64,000 nucleotides of DNA, from assembly GCA_947178575.1 (NCBI GenBank), contig CAMWYX010000003.1, positions 1 to 64,000 on the forward strand, written 5' to 3'. Below are positions 48,546 through 58,529 of this stretch, one piece after another. Source of the DNA: an uncultured Ruminococcus sp. (lineage in GTDB: Bacteria > Bacillota > Clostridia > Oscillospirales > Ruminococcaceae). The position numbers and the translations under genes are program-made. Positions within the stretch are counted from its first letter, which is position 1; each line of letters starts with the position of its first letter. The notes beneath the pieces were generated by a model. It had not been told where the DNA came from. It worked only from the letters and a program-made list of their open reading frames with translations, and did not search any database.

Positions 48546-50915
48546 ATGGAACAGACTATCAAAAGCAGTAAGAACACAGAAAACGGCAATACCTTTTACG
48601 CTATTGCCATGAGAGGTCTTGTTGCATTCCCGAAAATGGTAATGCACTTCGATGTATCAAGAGATAAGACAGTTGAGGCCGTCGAGAGGGCAGTCAAGGA
48701 AAATGAAAAAATTTTCCTCGTTGCACAGCGTGAGATATGTGTCGAGAATCCGAAAGCGTCCGACCTGTATAAAGTAGGTGTGGTTGCGGAAATAAAACAG
48801 GTTCTCAGACTTCCGGATAATGTCATGAAAATAATCGTTGAGGGAGTTTACAGGGCTAATCTTGTACATCTTATTGATGACGGAGAAGTTCTGCGTGCCG
48901 AAGTAAAACGTACGGCTACATATTCACGGGGCAAAGTTGACAAGATAGAAGCAGAAGCTCTTATGCGTTCTGTAAAAGACGTTTTTGAACGCTATATGTC
49001 TTTCTTTCCTCGTGTACCAGATGAACTTCTTTCATCAGTTGTCACACAGAACGACCCGGTAAGACTTTTTGAATCTGTAGCTTTCAATGTCAATATTAAC
49101 TACAAGGACAAGCAGATGCTTCTTGAAGAATCAGGCGTACTGAGCAAACTTTCAATACTTTATTCAAGCCTTACTTCTGAAGTTGAAATACTGGAACTTG
49201 AAAATCTTATAAATGAACAGACAAAAAAGAGCATTGACAAGGGACAGAAAGAATACTATCTCCGTGAACAGATGCGTATTATTCAGGAACAGCTCGGCGA
49301 GGACGATGCGGAAGAAGTTTTTAATATCACCAATCAGATAATGGAACTGAAAATCGATGAAAAAAGCCGGGATAAACTTCTTAAGGAAGCAGACCGGCTC
49401 GGAAAAATGCCTCCGGCATCGCAGGAAGCATTCGTTATAAAAAATTATCTTGATACCGTTCTTTCACTTCCGTGGGGAAAATATACAAAATCAAAACTTT
49501 CCATGGAAAAAGCGGAGGCGGTTCTTGATAAAGAACATTACGGTCTGAAAAAAGTAAAGGAACGTATACTGGAATTTTTAGCAGTTCATATGCTCAACCC
49601 CGATATAAAGGGACAGATAATATGTCTTGCAGGCCCTCCCGGTATCGGAAAGACTTCTATAGCGAGGTCGGTCGCCAAGGCTATGGGCAGAAAATATGTA
49701 CGTGTTTCGCTTGGCGGTGTAAGAGATGAGGCGGATATAAGAGGTCACAGAAAAACATATGTCGGAGCTATGCCGGGACGTATAATCACGGCTCTCCAGC
49801 AGGCAGGCTCGGCGAATCCGCTTATACTTTTCGATGAAATTGACAAGCTGTGCAGTGACATAAAGGGAGACCCGGCGTCTGCTATGCTCGAAGTCCTTGA
49901 CAGCGAGCAGAATAAGGATTTCCGTGACCATTTCCTTGAAGTGCCGTTTGATTTGAGCAAGGCGGTATTTATTACTACGGCAAATAATGTGGGCGATATT
50001 CCTGCTCCTCTTCTTGACCGTATGGAACTTATCGAACTTCCCAGCTATACCGCAGAAGAAAAATTCCATATAGCCAAGGAACATCTTCTCCCGAAACAGC
50101 TTAAAGAACACGGCTTGAAAGGAACACAGCTGAAAGTGCAGGACAATGCAATGCACGATATTATAGGATTCTACACCAAGGAAGCCGGAGTTCGTACTCT
50201 TGAACGCTGTATCGCATCGCTTTGCAGAAAGACAGCAAAGAAAATTGCCGACGGAACGGCAAAACGCATTACGGTAAAGGCTGAGGAAATTGAAAACTGG
50301 CTCGGTACAAGAAAATATACATCTGACCTCGTATCAAAGGAAAATCAGGTCGGTGTTGTAAACGGTCTTGCATGGACTTCGGTCGGCGGAGTTCTTATGC
50401 CTCTTGAAGTAATTATCCTTGAGGGAACAGGCAAGATTGAAGTTACTGGTTCTCTCGGCGATGTCATGAAGGAAAGTTCACGGATTGCCGTGAGTTACGT
50501 CAGAAGTCTTGGGGACAGATACGGCATTGACAAGGATTTCTATAAAAATAAAGATATGCACATTCATGCTCCGGAGGGTGCAGTTCCGAAAGACGGCCCG
50601 TCGGCAGGAGTTACAATGACTACGGCTGTAGTATCTGCATTGTCAGGCAGAAAAGTGCGTTCCGATACTGCAATGACCGGAGAAATAACTCTGCACGGAA
50701 AAGTCCTCCCGATAGGCGGACTCCGTGAAAAGACCATGGCTGCATATAAATCAGGAATAAAACGAGTTATTATTCCGATTGACAATAAGCCGGATTTGGA
50801 AGAAGTTGACGATTCCGTGAAAAATTCACTTGAATTTATATTTGCGGAAAATCTCGCAGATGTTCTTGAAAATGCCCTTGTTCCGGAGGAAAATCTCAAT
50901 GAAGCTGAATTATAA
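48546..50915 (+). CDS. lon: ATP-dependent endopeptidase Lon
   Basis: Lon N-domain, GPPGIGKTSIARSVA Walker A, PEGAVPKDGPSAGVTM catalytic Ser. Start ATG 48546. Confidence 0.97.
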   Translation: MEQTIKSSKNTENGNTFYAIAMRGLVAFPKMVMHFDVSRDKTVEAVERAVKENEKIFLVAQREICVENPKASDLYKVGVVAEIKQVLRLPDNVMKIIVEGVYRANLVHLIDDGEVLRAEVKRTATYSRGKVDKIEAEALMRSVKDVFERYMSFFPRVPDELLSSVVTQNDPVRLFESVAFNVNINYKDKQMLLEESGVLSKLSILYSSLTSEVEILELENLINEQTKKSIDKGQKEYYLREQMRIIQEQLGEDDAEEVFNITNQIMELKIDEKSRDKLLKEADRLGKMPPASQEAFVIKNYLDTVLSLPWGKYTKSKLSMEKAEAVLDKEHYGLKKVKERILEFLAVHMLNPDIKGQIICLAGPPGIGKTSIARSVAKAMGRKYVRVSLGGVRDEADIRGHRKTYVGAMPGRIITALQQAGSANPLILFDEIDKLCSDIKGDPASAMLEVLDSEQNKDFRDHFLEVPFDLSKAVFITTANNVGDIPAPLLDRMELIELPSYTAEEKFHIAKEHLLPKQLKEHGLKGTQLKVQDNAMHDIIGFYTKEAGVRTLERCIASLCRKTAKKIADGTAKRITVKAEEIENWLGTRKYTSDLVSKENQVGVVNGLAWTSVGGVLMPLEVIILEGTGKIEVTGSLGDVMKESSRIAVSYVRSLGDRYGIDKDFYKNKDMHIHAPEGAVPKDGPSAGVTMTTAVVSALSGRKVRSDTAMTGEITLHGKVLPIGGLREKTMAAYKSGIKRVIIPIDNKPDLEEVDDSVKNSLEFIFAENLADVLENALVPEENLNEAEL

Positions 50916-51489
50916 TAAGGCAGAATATGTCGCCTCATACGGAACATTTTCGCAGATACCGGATTCCGACAGAATCGAAATAGCTTTTGCAGGTCATTCA
51001 AATGTGGGAAAATCAACGCTGATAAATAAACTTTTCAACCGCAAGAATCTTGCAAGAGTAAGCTCTGTACCAGGAAAAACAGCGACAATAAATTTTTACG
51101 GTCTGGAAAATATATATTTTGCAGACCTCCCCGGTTATGGATATGCAAAGGTTGCAAAATCCGAAAAAGAACGCTGGGCAGGTCTGATTGACGGCTATCT
51201 CGGCTCGGAAAGAAATATAAGGCTTGTATTTATGCTTGTTGATATGCGTCATGCTCCCACAAAGGACGACATAAAAATGATAGATTATCTTATTGACACG
51301 GAAATGCCCTTTGTACTGGTTCTGACGAAAGCTGACAAGCTGAAAAAAAATGAACGCATAAAGCGTATGGAAGCGTTCAGGACAGAAATACCATGTTTCG
51401 ATGATATGCACGTGATTCCGTTTTCCTCCATGACTTTCGAGGGCGTGGAGGAACTCCGGAACATAGTGGAAGAAATATGCGAGGATTAA
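50899..51489 (+). CDS. engB: Ribosome biogenesis GTP-binding protein YihA/YsxC/EngB
   Basis: FAGHSNVGKSTLINKLFNRKNLARVSSVPGKTATINFY, DLPGYGYAKVAKSE; 17-nt overlap with lon end. Confidence 0.96.
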   Translation: MKLNYNKAEYVASYGTFSQIPDSDRIEIAFAGHSNVGKSTLINKLFNRKNLARVSSVPGKTATINFYGLENIYFADLPGYGYAKVAKSEKERWAGLIDGYLGSERNIRLVFMLVDMRHAPTKDDIKMIDYLIDTEMPFVLVLTKADKLKKNERIKRMEAFRTEIPCFDDMHVIPFSSMTFEGVEELRNIVEEICED

Positions 51490-51529
51490 AAAATCATAAA
51501 AATCAGGAAAATCGGAAAGGAAGTAAAAT

Positions 51530-52828
51530 ATGCTTGTATCGGAGAATTTAAGCATAAACGAAAACGGAAATCTTGTAATCGGCGGTGCTGATACGGTCGA
51601 ACTCGCCGGAAAGTACGGAACTCCGCTTTATGTAATGGACGAACAGCTTGTCAGAAAAAACTGTCGCCGTTTCAATGAGAGTATAAAAAAATTCTACGGC
51701 GAAAAGGGTCGTGTGCATTATGCAAGCAAGGCACTTTCATGTATGGAAATGTGCCGTATTGTCGGAAGCGAGGGACTCGGTCTTGATGCCGTCTCCATAG
51801 GCGAACTCTATACCGCCGTAAAATCCGGATTTGATGCGTCAAAAATCGGATTCCACGGAAACAACAAGACAGATGCAGAACTTGAATACGCTGTCGGAAT
51901 CGGTGTGGGACATATCATAGTTGACAATATCAGCGAACTCCACAGACTTGAAAAAATCGCACAGGAAAAGGGAAAGAAACCGCATATCATGTTCCGGATA
52001 AAACCCGGAATAGATGCACATACTCACGATTTCGTGAAAACAGGTCAGATAGACAGTAAATTCGGATTCGCACTTGAAACAGGTGAAGCCTTTGAAGCAG
52101 TAAAAGAAGCCGTATCGTGCGAAAATGTCGAGCTTTACGGCGTACACTGTCATATCGGTTCACAGATTTTTGATATAGACCCATTCGAGGAAGCCGCTAA
52201 GGTAATGCTTGAATTTATCGCCAAAATCAAAAACGAACTGAATTATGAAATCAAGGGTCTTAATCTCGGCGGAGGATTCGGAATAAAATATCTTAATGAG
52301 CATGACCCTCAGCCGTTTGAAGTATTCATGGAACGTGTTGCCGGAGTTGTTTCCGCTGAATGTGAAAAGCTGAATATTTCCCGTCCTTTTATTTACATAG
52401 AACCCGGTCGCTCAATCGCCGCACCTGCCGGAATCACACTTTACACGGTCGGAGCTCGCAAGGAAATCCCGAATATCAGAACGTATGTTTCCGTTGACGG
52501 AAGCATGGCGGACAGTCCGAGATATATTCTTTATAAATCGGAGTATGAGGCAATCGTTGCAAACAAGGCGGACGAAGAACGTACAGAACGTGTTACAATC
52601 GCCGGAAAATGCTGTGAAAGCGGTGACTTAATCGGCGAGAATATGCCGTTACAGCACGCCGAAGCAGGAGATATAATCGCAGTCTGTGCGACAGGTGCGT
52701 ATAATTACTCAATGTCATCAAACTATAACAGACTCCAGAAGCCTGCCGTTGTGTTCGTGAACAACGGCGAATCAAGAATTGCTGTAAAACGTGAAACTCT
52801 TGACGATATTATCAGAAACGATATTTAA
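51530..52828 (+). CDS. lysA: Diaminopimelate decarboxylase
   Basis: YGTPLYVMDE, HYASKALSCMEM PLP Lys, GVHCHIGSQIFD, EPGRSIAAPAG, CCESGDLIGENM. Confidence 0.95.
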   Translation: MLVSENLSINENGNLVIGGADTVELAGKYGTPLYVMDEQLVRKNCRRFNESIKKFYGEKGRVHYASKALSCMEMCRIVGSEGLGLDAVSIGELYTAVKSGFDASKIGFHGNNKTDAELEYAVGIGVGHIIVDNISELHRLEKIAQEKGKKPHIMFRIKPGIDAHTHDFVKTGQIDSKFGFALETGEAFEAVKEAVSCENVELYGVHCHIGSQIFDIDPFEEAAKVMLEFIAKIKNELNYEIKGLNLGGGFGIKYLNEHDPQPFEVFMERVAGVVSAECEKLNISRPFIYIEPGRSIAAPAGITLYTVGARKEIPNIRTYVSVDGSMADSPRYILYKSEYEAIVANKADEERTERVTIAGKCCESGDLIGENMPLQHAEAGDIIAVCATGAYNYSMSSNYNRLQKPAVVFVNNGESRIAVKRETLDDIIRNDI

Positions 52829-52842
52829 ATTAAATAATTTTG

Positions 52843-52874
52843 TAAAACAGTTCTGAGAAATCAGGGCTGTTTTA
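52843..52874 (+). terminator. Terminator of lysA
   Basis: TAAAACAGtt-CTGA-GAAA-TCAG-ggCTGTTTTA nested hairpin with GAAA tetraloop. Confidence 0.65.
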
Positions 52875-52913
52875 TTATGCTAACAAATATGAAAGTCATA
52901 ACTGATTTTTACA

Positions 52914-52931
52914 TTGTTTATTTATTGACAA
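52914..52931. promoter_or_regulatory. Candidate Rex operator
   Basis: TTGTTTA-ttta-TTGACAA matches TTGTTAA-N4-TTAACAA at 12 of 14 specified bases; overlaps the acn -35. Confidence 0.65.
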
Positions 52932-52953
52932 ACTTGCTGAAATGGTGTAAAAT
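52925..52953 (+). promoter_or_regulatory. Promoter of acn
   Basis: TTGACA - 17 nt - TAAAAT. Confidence 0.8.
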
Positions 52954-52985
52954 ATAAGTATCAAAACCGAAAGGAATGATTTTAA

Positions 52986-54923
52986 ATGGGTTCAACACTC
53001 ACAGAAAAAATATTAAAGGCTCACCTTGTTGACGGAGAGTATGTCAAGGGTCAGGAAATCGGTATTAAAATCGACCAGACTCTCACTCAGGACGCTACCG
53101 GTACTATGGCTTACCTCGAATTTGAAGCCATGGGCGTACCAAGAGTAAAAACAGAGCGTTCTGTTGCCTATATAGACCATAACACGCTCCAGAGCGGTTT
53201 CGAGAATGCCGACGACCACAGATTTATCGGCAGTGCCGCCAAAAAGCACGGTATCTACTTCTCACGTCCGGGAAACGGTATCTGTCATCAGGTTCACCTT
53301 GAAAGATTCGGCGTTCCGGGAAAAACTCTCATCGGTTCTGACAGCCATACCCCTACCGGCGGTGGTATCGGTATGATTGCAATCGGTGCAGGCGGACTTG
53401 ATGTTGCCGTAGCTATGGGCGGAGGTGCTTATTACATAACCTGCCCGAAAGTTGTTAAGGTAAATCTTACCGGAAAACTCAGACCGTGGGTATCGGCAAA
53501 AGATGTTATTCTTGAGGTTCTTAAAAGAATGTCCGTCAAGGGCGGTGTCGGAAAAGTTATCGAATACGTCGGAGAAGGCGTGAAGACCCTTTCTGTTCCC
53601 GAACGTGCAACTATAACAAATATGGGTGCTGAACTCGGTGCAACAACCTCGATTTTCCCGTCAGATGAGATTACAAAGCAGTTCCTTAAAGCTCAGAAGC
53701 GTGAGGAAGTATGGCAGCCCCTTTCAGCCGATGATGATGCAGAGTATGACGAAGAACTCAATATCAATCTCAGCGAACTCGTTCCGCTTGCCGCCTGTCC
53801 GCATTCTCCGGACAACGTAAAGAGCGTTGAGGAAATCGGAAATCTTAAGATTGACCAGGTATGTATCGGCTCATGTACAAACTCGTCACTTCTTGATATG
53901 CTCAAAGTGGCTCATATATTAAAAGGAAAGACCGTTCACCCTGATGTATCTCTTGCAATTGCACCCGGTTCAAAGCAGGTGCTTAATATGATGGCTGAAA
54001 ACGGTGCATTGTCTGTTCTGATTGATGCGGGTGCAAGAATCCTCGAAAGTGCCTGCGGTCCGTGTATCGGTATGGGACAGTCACCCAATTCAAAGGGAAT
54101 TTCCCTCCGTACATTCAACAGAAACTTTGAGGGACGTTCCGGAACAAAGGACGGTCAGATTTATCTTGTATCTCCCGAAATGGCTGCAATTTCGGCAATA
54201 AATGGTTATCTTACCGACCCACGTGAAATCGGGGAAATGCCGGAATTCAAGCTTCCGGAAGAATTTACAATAAATGATAACATGGTTGTTCCGCCTGCTC
54301 CTGTTGAGGAAATGGACAGTGTTGAGATTCTCAGAGGTCCGAACATCAAGCCTTATCCGGAGACTGCACCGCTTCTTGATACAATTGATGCTCCGGTATC
54401 GCTTAAAGTCGGCGACAATATCACTACAGACCACATTATGCCGGCTGGTTCAAAGATACTTCCGCTCCGTTCAAATGTTCCGAAGATTTCGCAGTATTGC
54501 TTTGCCGTATGTGATGAAAGTTTCCCGAAACGTGCTGAACGTCTCGGAAAGAGCATTATTGTCGGCGGTTCAAACTACGGACAGGGTTCATCACGTGAGC
54601 ACGCTGCACTTGCTCCGCTCTATCTCGGAGTAAAGGCTGTACTTGTTAAATCATTTGCAAGAATCCATCGTGCAAATCTTATAAATGCCGGTATTCTTCC
54701 GCTTACGTTTGTCAATGAAGCCGATTACGACAAAATCAGCGAGGGCGATGAACTTCTTCTCGCCGATGTAAGAAATGCCGTTGCAGAGGGTAAAACGGAA
54801 CTCACGGTAGTTGACAAGACAAACGGTGCTGAAATCCCTGTTCTCTGCGAACTTTCCGGACGTACAAAGGATATTATCCTTGCCGGCGGACTTCTTGACT
54901 ATACAAGAGAATCAATGAAGTAA
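52986..54923 (+). CDS. acn: Aconitate hydratase (mitochondrial/LeuC-like subtype)
   Basis: SDSHTPTGGGIGMIAIGAGGLDVAVAMGGGAYY, CIGSCTNSS, GSSREHAALAPLYLGVKAVLVKSFARIHRANLINAGILPL. Confidence 0.95.
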   Translation: MGSTLTEKILKAHLVDGEYVKGQEIGIKIDQTLTQDATGTMAYLEFEAMGVPRVKTERSVAYIDHNTLQSGFENADDHRFIGSAAKKHGIYFSRPGNGICHQVHLERFGVPGKTLIGSDSHTPTGGGIGMIAIGAGGLDVAVAMGGGAYYITCPKVVKVNLTGKLRPWVSAKDVILEVLKRMSVKGGVGKVIEYVGEGVKTLSVPERATITNMGAELGATTSIFPSDEITKQFLKAQKREEVWQPLSADDDAEYDEELNINLSELVPLAACPHSPDNVKSVEEIGNLKIDQVCIGSCTNSSLLDMLKVAHILKGKTVHPDVSLAIAPGSKQVLNMMAENGALSVLIDAGARILESACGPCIGMGQSPNSKGISLRTFNRNFEGRSGTKDGQIYLVSPEMAAISAINGYLTDPREIGEMPEFKLPEEFTINDNMVVPPAPVEEMDSVEILRGPNIKPYPETAPLLDTIDAPVSLKVGDNITTDHIMPAGSKILPLRSNVPKISQYCFAVCDESFPKRAERLGKSIIVGGSNYGQGSSREHAALAPLYLGVKAVLVKSFARIHRANLINAGILPLTFVNEADYDKISEGDELLLADVRNAVAEGKTELTVVDKTNGAEIPVLCELSGRTKDIILAGGLLDYTRESMK

Positions 54924-54930
54924 AAAATTG

Positions 54931-55074
54931 ATGGATAATAATGAACCCGAAAACGATGACAAAATAATTGATAAAGCCATAAAAGAAGATATTTCAGGGC
55001 TTGCGGAACAGATGAAAAAGTTACAGAGACGGATAGCTGTTCCGGTTGCTGTATTTTCTGAATTGAGAGACTGA
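54931..55074 (+). CDS. Unannotated 47-aa small ORF
   Basis: ATG-TGA reading frame MDNNEPENDDKIIDKAIKEDISGLAEQMKKLQRRIAVPVAVFSELRD; absent from the supplied ORF track. Upstream RBS is weak. Confidence 0.4.
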   Translation: MDNNEPENDDKIIDKAIKEDISGLAEQMKKLQRRIAVPVAVFSELRD

Positions 55075-55128
55075 AAAAATAAAAATAATCTGATGTCTGT
55101 CAGAAATAAAATAAGAGGTAAAAAATTA

Positions 55129-56340
55129 ATGTCAAAAATTATTATGAAAACACCGCTCGTCGAAATGGACGGCGACGAAATGACCCGAATCCTCTGGAAG
55201 TGGATAAAGGAAATTCTGCTTGAACCTTATGTCGAGCTTAACACAGAATATTATGACCTCGGACTTCAGCACCGTGAGGAGACCAAGGACAAGGTTACTA
55301 TGGATTCCGCAGAAGCTACAAAGAAATACGGCGTTGCTGTAAAATGTGCCACTATCACGCCGAATGCAGCCCGTATGCCGGAATATAATCTCACTCAGAT
55401 GTGGAAATCCCCCAACGGAACTATCAGAGCAGCTCTCGACGGAACTGTTTTCAGAACTCCGATTATCGTTAAGGGAATCGAGCCGTATATCCCGACATGG
55501 ACAAAGCCGATTACTATCGCCCGTCACGCTTACGGTGATGTATATAAAAATACCGAAATGCGTGTGGAAAAGGGCTGTAAAGCAGAACTCGTAGTTACTG
55601 ACGAAAACGGAAACGAAACACGTGAGCTTATTCACGATTTTACAAAATCGGACGGAATAATTCAGGGACTTCACAATCTTGACGATTCAATCGCCGGATT
55701 TGCAAGAGCGTGTCTGAATTATGGTCTTGATTTGAAACAGGACGTATGGTTCGCAACAAAGGATACTATCTCAAAGAAGTACGACCACAGATTCAAGGAT
55801 ATTTTTGCCGAAATCTACGAAAACGAGTACAAGGAAAAATACGAGGAAGCAGGAATTGAATATTTCTACACTCTTATTGATGATGCGGTAGCAAGAGTAA
55901 TCCGTTCAAACGGAGGATATATCTGGGCGTGCAAGAACTATGACGGTGATGTTATGTCCGATATGGTTTCAACTGCATACGGTTCGCTGGCAATGATGAC
56001 TTCCGTGCTTGTTTCTCCGGACGGAATATATGAGTACGAAGCCGCTCACGGTACTGTACAGCGTCATTATTATAAGTATCTCAAAGGCGAGGAAACTTCT
56101 ACAAATTCCGTTGCTACTATTTTTGCATGGAGCGGAGCTCTCCGCAAGAGAGGCGAACTCGACAACACTCCGGAACTGTGCGAATTTGCCGGCAAACTTG
56201 AAAAGGCTACAGTTCAGACTATCGAAAACGGCGTGATGACCGGTGACCTTTATCTTATCTCAAAACTTGAAAACAAGAAAAAGGTTGATTCAAAGACTTT
56301 CCTTGAGGAAATCAAGCTGAATCTGGATAAACTCATGTAA
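55129..56340 (+). CDS. icd: NADP-dependent isocitrate dehydrogenase, eukaryotic-like subfamily
   Basis: [26 protein letters not shown]-type motif, [24 protein letters not shown]. Confidence 0.95.
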   Translation: MSKIIMKTPLVEMDGDEMTRILWKWIKEILLEPYVELNTEYYDLGLQHREETKDKVTMDSAEATKKYGVAVKCATITPNAARMPEYNLTQMWKSPNGTIRAALDGTVFRTPIIVKGIEPYIPTWTKPITIARHAYGDVYKNTEMRVEKGCKAELVVTDENGNETRELIHDFTKSDGIIQGLHNLDDSIAGFARACLNYGLDLKQDVWFATKDTISKKYDHRFKDIFAEIYENEYKEKYEEAGIEYFYTLIDDAVARVIRSNGGYIWACKNYDGDVMSDMVSTAYGSLAMMTSVLVSPDGIYEYEAAHGTVQRHYYKYLKGEETSTNSVATIFAWSGALRKRGELDNTPELCEFAGKLEKATVQTIENGVMTGDLYLISKLENKKKVDSKTFLEEIKLNLDKLM

Positions 56341-56421
56341 CTGAAAATTCCATTTTTCCGTCTGCCGGCCTTTCCGGCAGAATGGGAAATATGGCTTTTT
56401 CGTGAATGGAAGGACAGAAAA

Positions 56422-57057
56422 ATGCCAAAAGATTCAATATCAAATTCTGTTATCAGGCGGCTGCCGAGATATTACCGTTTTCTCGGCGAACTTGAAATCA
56501 GTGGATATGTCCGTATATCATCGAGAGAACTGGCTGAAAAAATGGGACTTACAGCGTCGCAGATACGTCAGGATTTCAACTGTTTCGGTGAATTTGGACA
56601 GCAGGGTTACGGTTACAACGTGAACGATTTGAAAAATGAAATCGGCAGAATACTTGGTCTTGACGATATAACCCCGATGATACTTCTCGGAGCAGGAAAT
56701 TTAGGCAGGGCAATTGCGTCACATATTGATTTTAACAGCAAGGGATTCGCTCTTATAGGCATATTTGACTCCAATCCCGAAATGATAGGAGATAGAATAG
56801 GTGATATTATTGTTTCGGATATAGCGGAACTTGAAAAATTCTGTCAGAAAAATCGTCCGGACGGAGCTATACTCTGTATACCTAAAGAGGAAGCGGCACG
56901 TGAAACCGACAGGCTGATAAGTCTGGGAATCCGTGCGTTCTGGAATTTCACACACTATGATTTGCGTATTGAGCATAAGGATATAGCAGTTGAAAATGTA
57001 CATCTTGGTGACAGCCTTGCTACACTTTCTTACAGGCTTAATTCATCATGCAAATAG
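56422..57057 (+). CDS. rex: Redox-sensing transcriptional repressor Rex
   Basis: RRLPRYYRFLGELEISGYVRISSRELAEKMGLTASQIRQDFNCFGEFGQQGYGYNV, LLGAGNLGRAIASH Rossmann motif. Confidence 0.96.
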   Translation: MPKDSISNSVIRRLPRYYRFLGELEISGYVRISSRELAEKMGLTASQIRQDFNCFGEFGQQGYGYNVNDLKNEIGRILGLDDITPMILLGAGNLGRAIASHIDFNSKGFALIGIFDSNPEMIGDRIGDIIVSDIAELEKFCQKNRPDGAILCIPKEEAARETDRLISLGIRAFWNFTHYDLRIEHKDIAVENVHLGDSLATLSYRLNSSCK

Positions 57058-57138
57058 TTGCTGAAAAATTAATCATACATAATGCGGTGGAAACTGTTGC
57101 TTTCTGCCGGAAATATTTATACAAAGGTGGTAATTACA

Positions 57139-58515
57139 ATGGATTATCGTATTGAACATGATTCCATGGGCGAAGTAAAAGTGCCGGCCGACAAATACTG
57201 GGCTGCACAGACCGAAAGAAGCCATGAGAATTTTCTTATCGGTGTCGGAATAGAAACAATGCCCCGTGAGATAACTCATGCTTTCGGTATACTTAAAAAA
57301 GCAGCGGCGACAGCCAATCACAAGCTGAAGCCCGAAAGAATGACTGATGAAAAACTTTCCGCAATCTCACAGGCGTGCGATGAAGTTATAAGCGGTTCTC
57401 TCAATGAGCATTTTCCGCTTGTTGTCTGGCAGACCGGAAGCGGTACTCAGTCGAACATGAATGCCAATGAAGTTATTGCCAACAGGGGAAATGAAATAGC
57501 CGGAAAAAAACTGCTCCACCCAAACGACGATATTAATATGAGTCAGTCGTCAAATGATACATTTCCGACTGCTATGCATATTGCCGCCGTTATCGCTCTG
57601 GAGGATAAAGTTATACCAGCCGTTGATACACTTATTGATACATTCGTAAGACTTGAGGCTGAAAACGAGGGAATCGTAAAGAGCGGACGTACACATCTTC
57701 AGGACGCTACCCCGATTAAATTTTCTCAGGAAATAAGCGGTTGGAGAGCTTCCCTTGAAAAGGATAAGAAAATGATTCTCAGTGCCTGTGAGGAACTCAA
57801 GGAACTTGCTCTCGGCGGAACTGCTGTAGGTACAGGTCTTAATGCTCCGGCAGGATTTGCAGAGGAAGCCGCAAAGGCAGTCAGCGAACTGACCGGAAAA
57901 GACTTCGTTACAGCTCCGAACAAGTTCCATGCTCTCACATCAAAAGACGAGATTGTTTTTGCTCACGGTGCTCTCAAAGCTCTTGCGGCAGATATGATGA
58001 AGATTGCAAATGATGTACGCTGGCTTGCATCAGGTCCACGTGACGGACTTGGAGAAATATTCATTCCGGAAAACGAACCTGGTTCATCTATTATGCCCGG
58101 AAAGGTAAATCCCACACAGTGCGAGCAGGTTACAATGGTTGCAGTACAGGTTATGGGAAATGATGTTGCGGTCGGAATGGCGGCATCTCAGGGAAATTTT
58201 GAACTCAATGTATTTATGCCGGTATGTGCATACAATTTCCTGCAGTCTGCCCGTCTGCTTGCAGAGTCAATTTTATCATTCAACAGGAACTGTGCTGTAG
58301 GAATAAAGGCAAACACTGAAAAAATGCATCATAATCTCCATAATTCCCTTATGCTGGTTACTGCACTCAATCCGTATATCGGATATGAAAATGCCGCAAA
58401 GACTGCCAAAAAGGCATTCAAGGACAATATTTCGCTTAAAGAAGCCTGCGTTGAACTTGGATTCCTGACAGCAGAAAAATTTGATGAAGTTTTCCATCCC
58501 GAACAGATGGTATAA
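57139..58515 (+). CDS. fumC: Fumarate hydratase class II
   Basis: QTGSGTQSNMNANEVIANR, GRTHLQDATPI, GSSIMPGKVNPTQCE. Confidence 0.92.
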   Translation: MDYRIEHDSMGEVKVPADKYWAAQTERSHENFLIGVGIETMPREITHAFGILKKAAATANHKLKPERMTDEKLSAISQACDEVISGSLNEHFPLVVWQTGSGTQSNMNANEVIANRGNEIAGKKLLHPNDDINMSQSSNDTFPTAMHIAAVIALEDKVIPAVDTLIDTFVRLEAENEGIVKSGRTHLQDATPIKFSQEISGWRASLEKDKKMILSACEELKELALGGTAVGTGLNAPAGFAEEAAKAVSELTGKDFVTAPNKFHALTSKDEIVFAHGALKALAADMMKIANDVRWLASGPRDGLGEIFIPENEPGSSIMPGKVNPTQCEQVTMVAVQVMGNDVAVGMAASQGNFELNVFMPVCAYNFLQSARLLAESILSFNRNCAVGIKANTEKMHHNLHNSLMLVTALNPYIGYENAAKTAKKAFKDNISLKEACVELGFLTAEKFDEVFHPEQMV

Positions 58516-58529
58516 GAAAGGAAGATATT

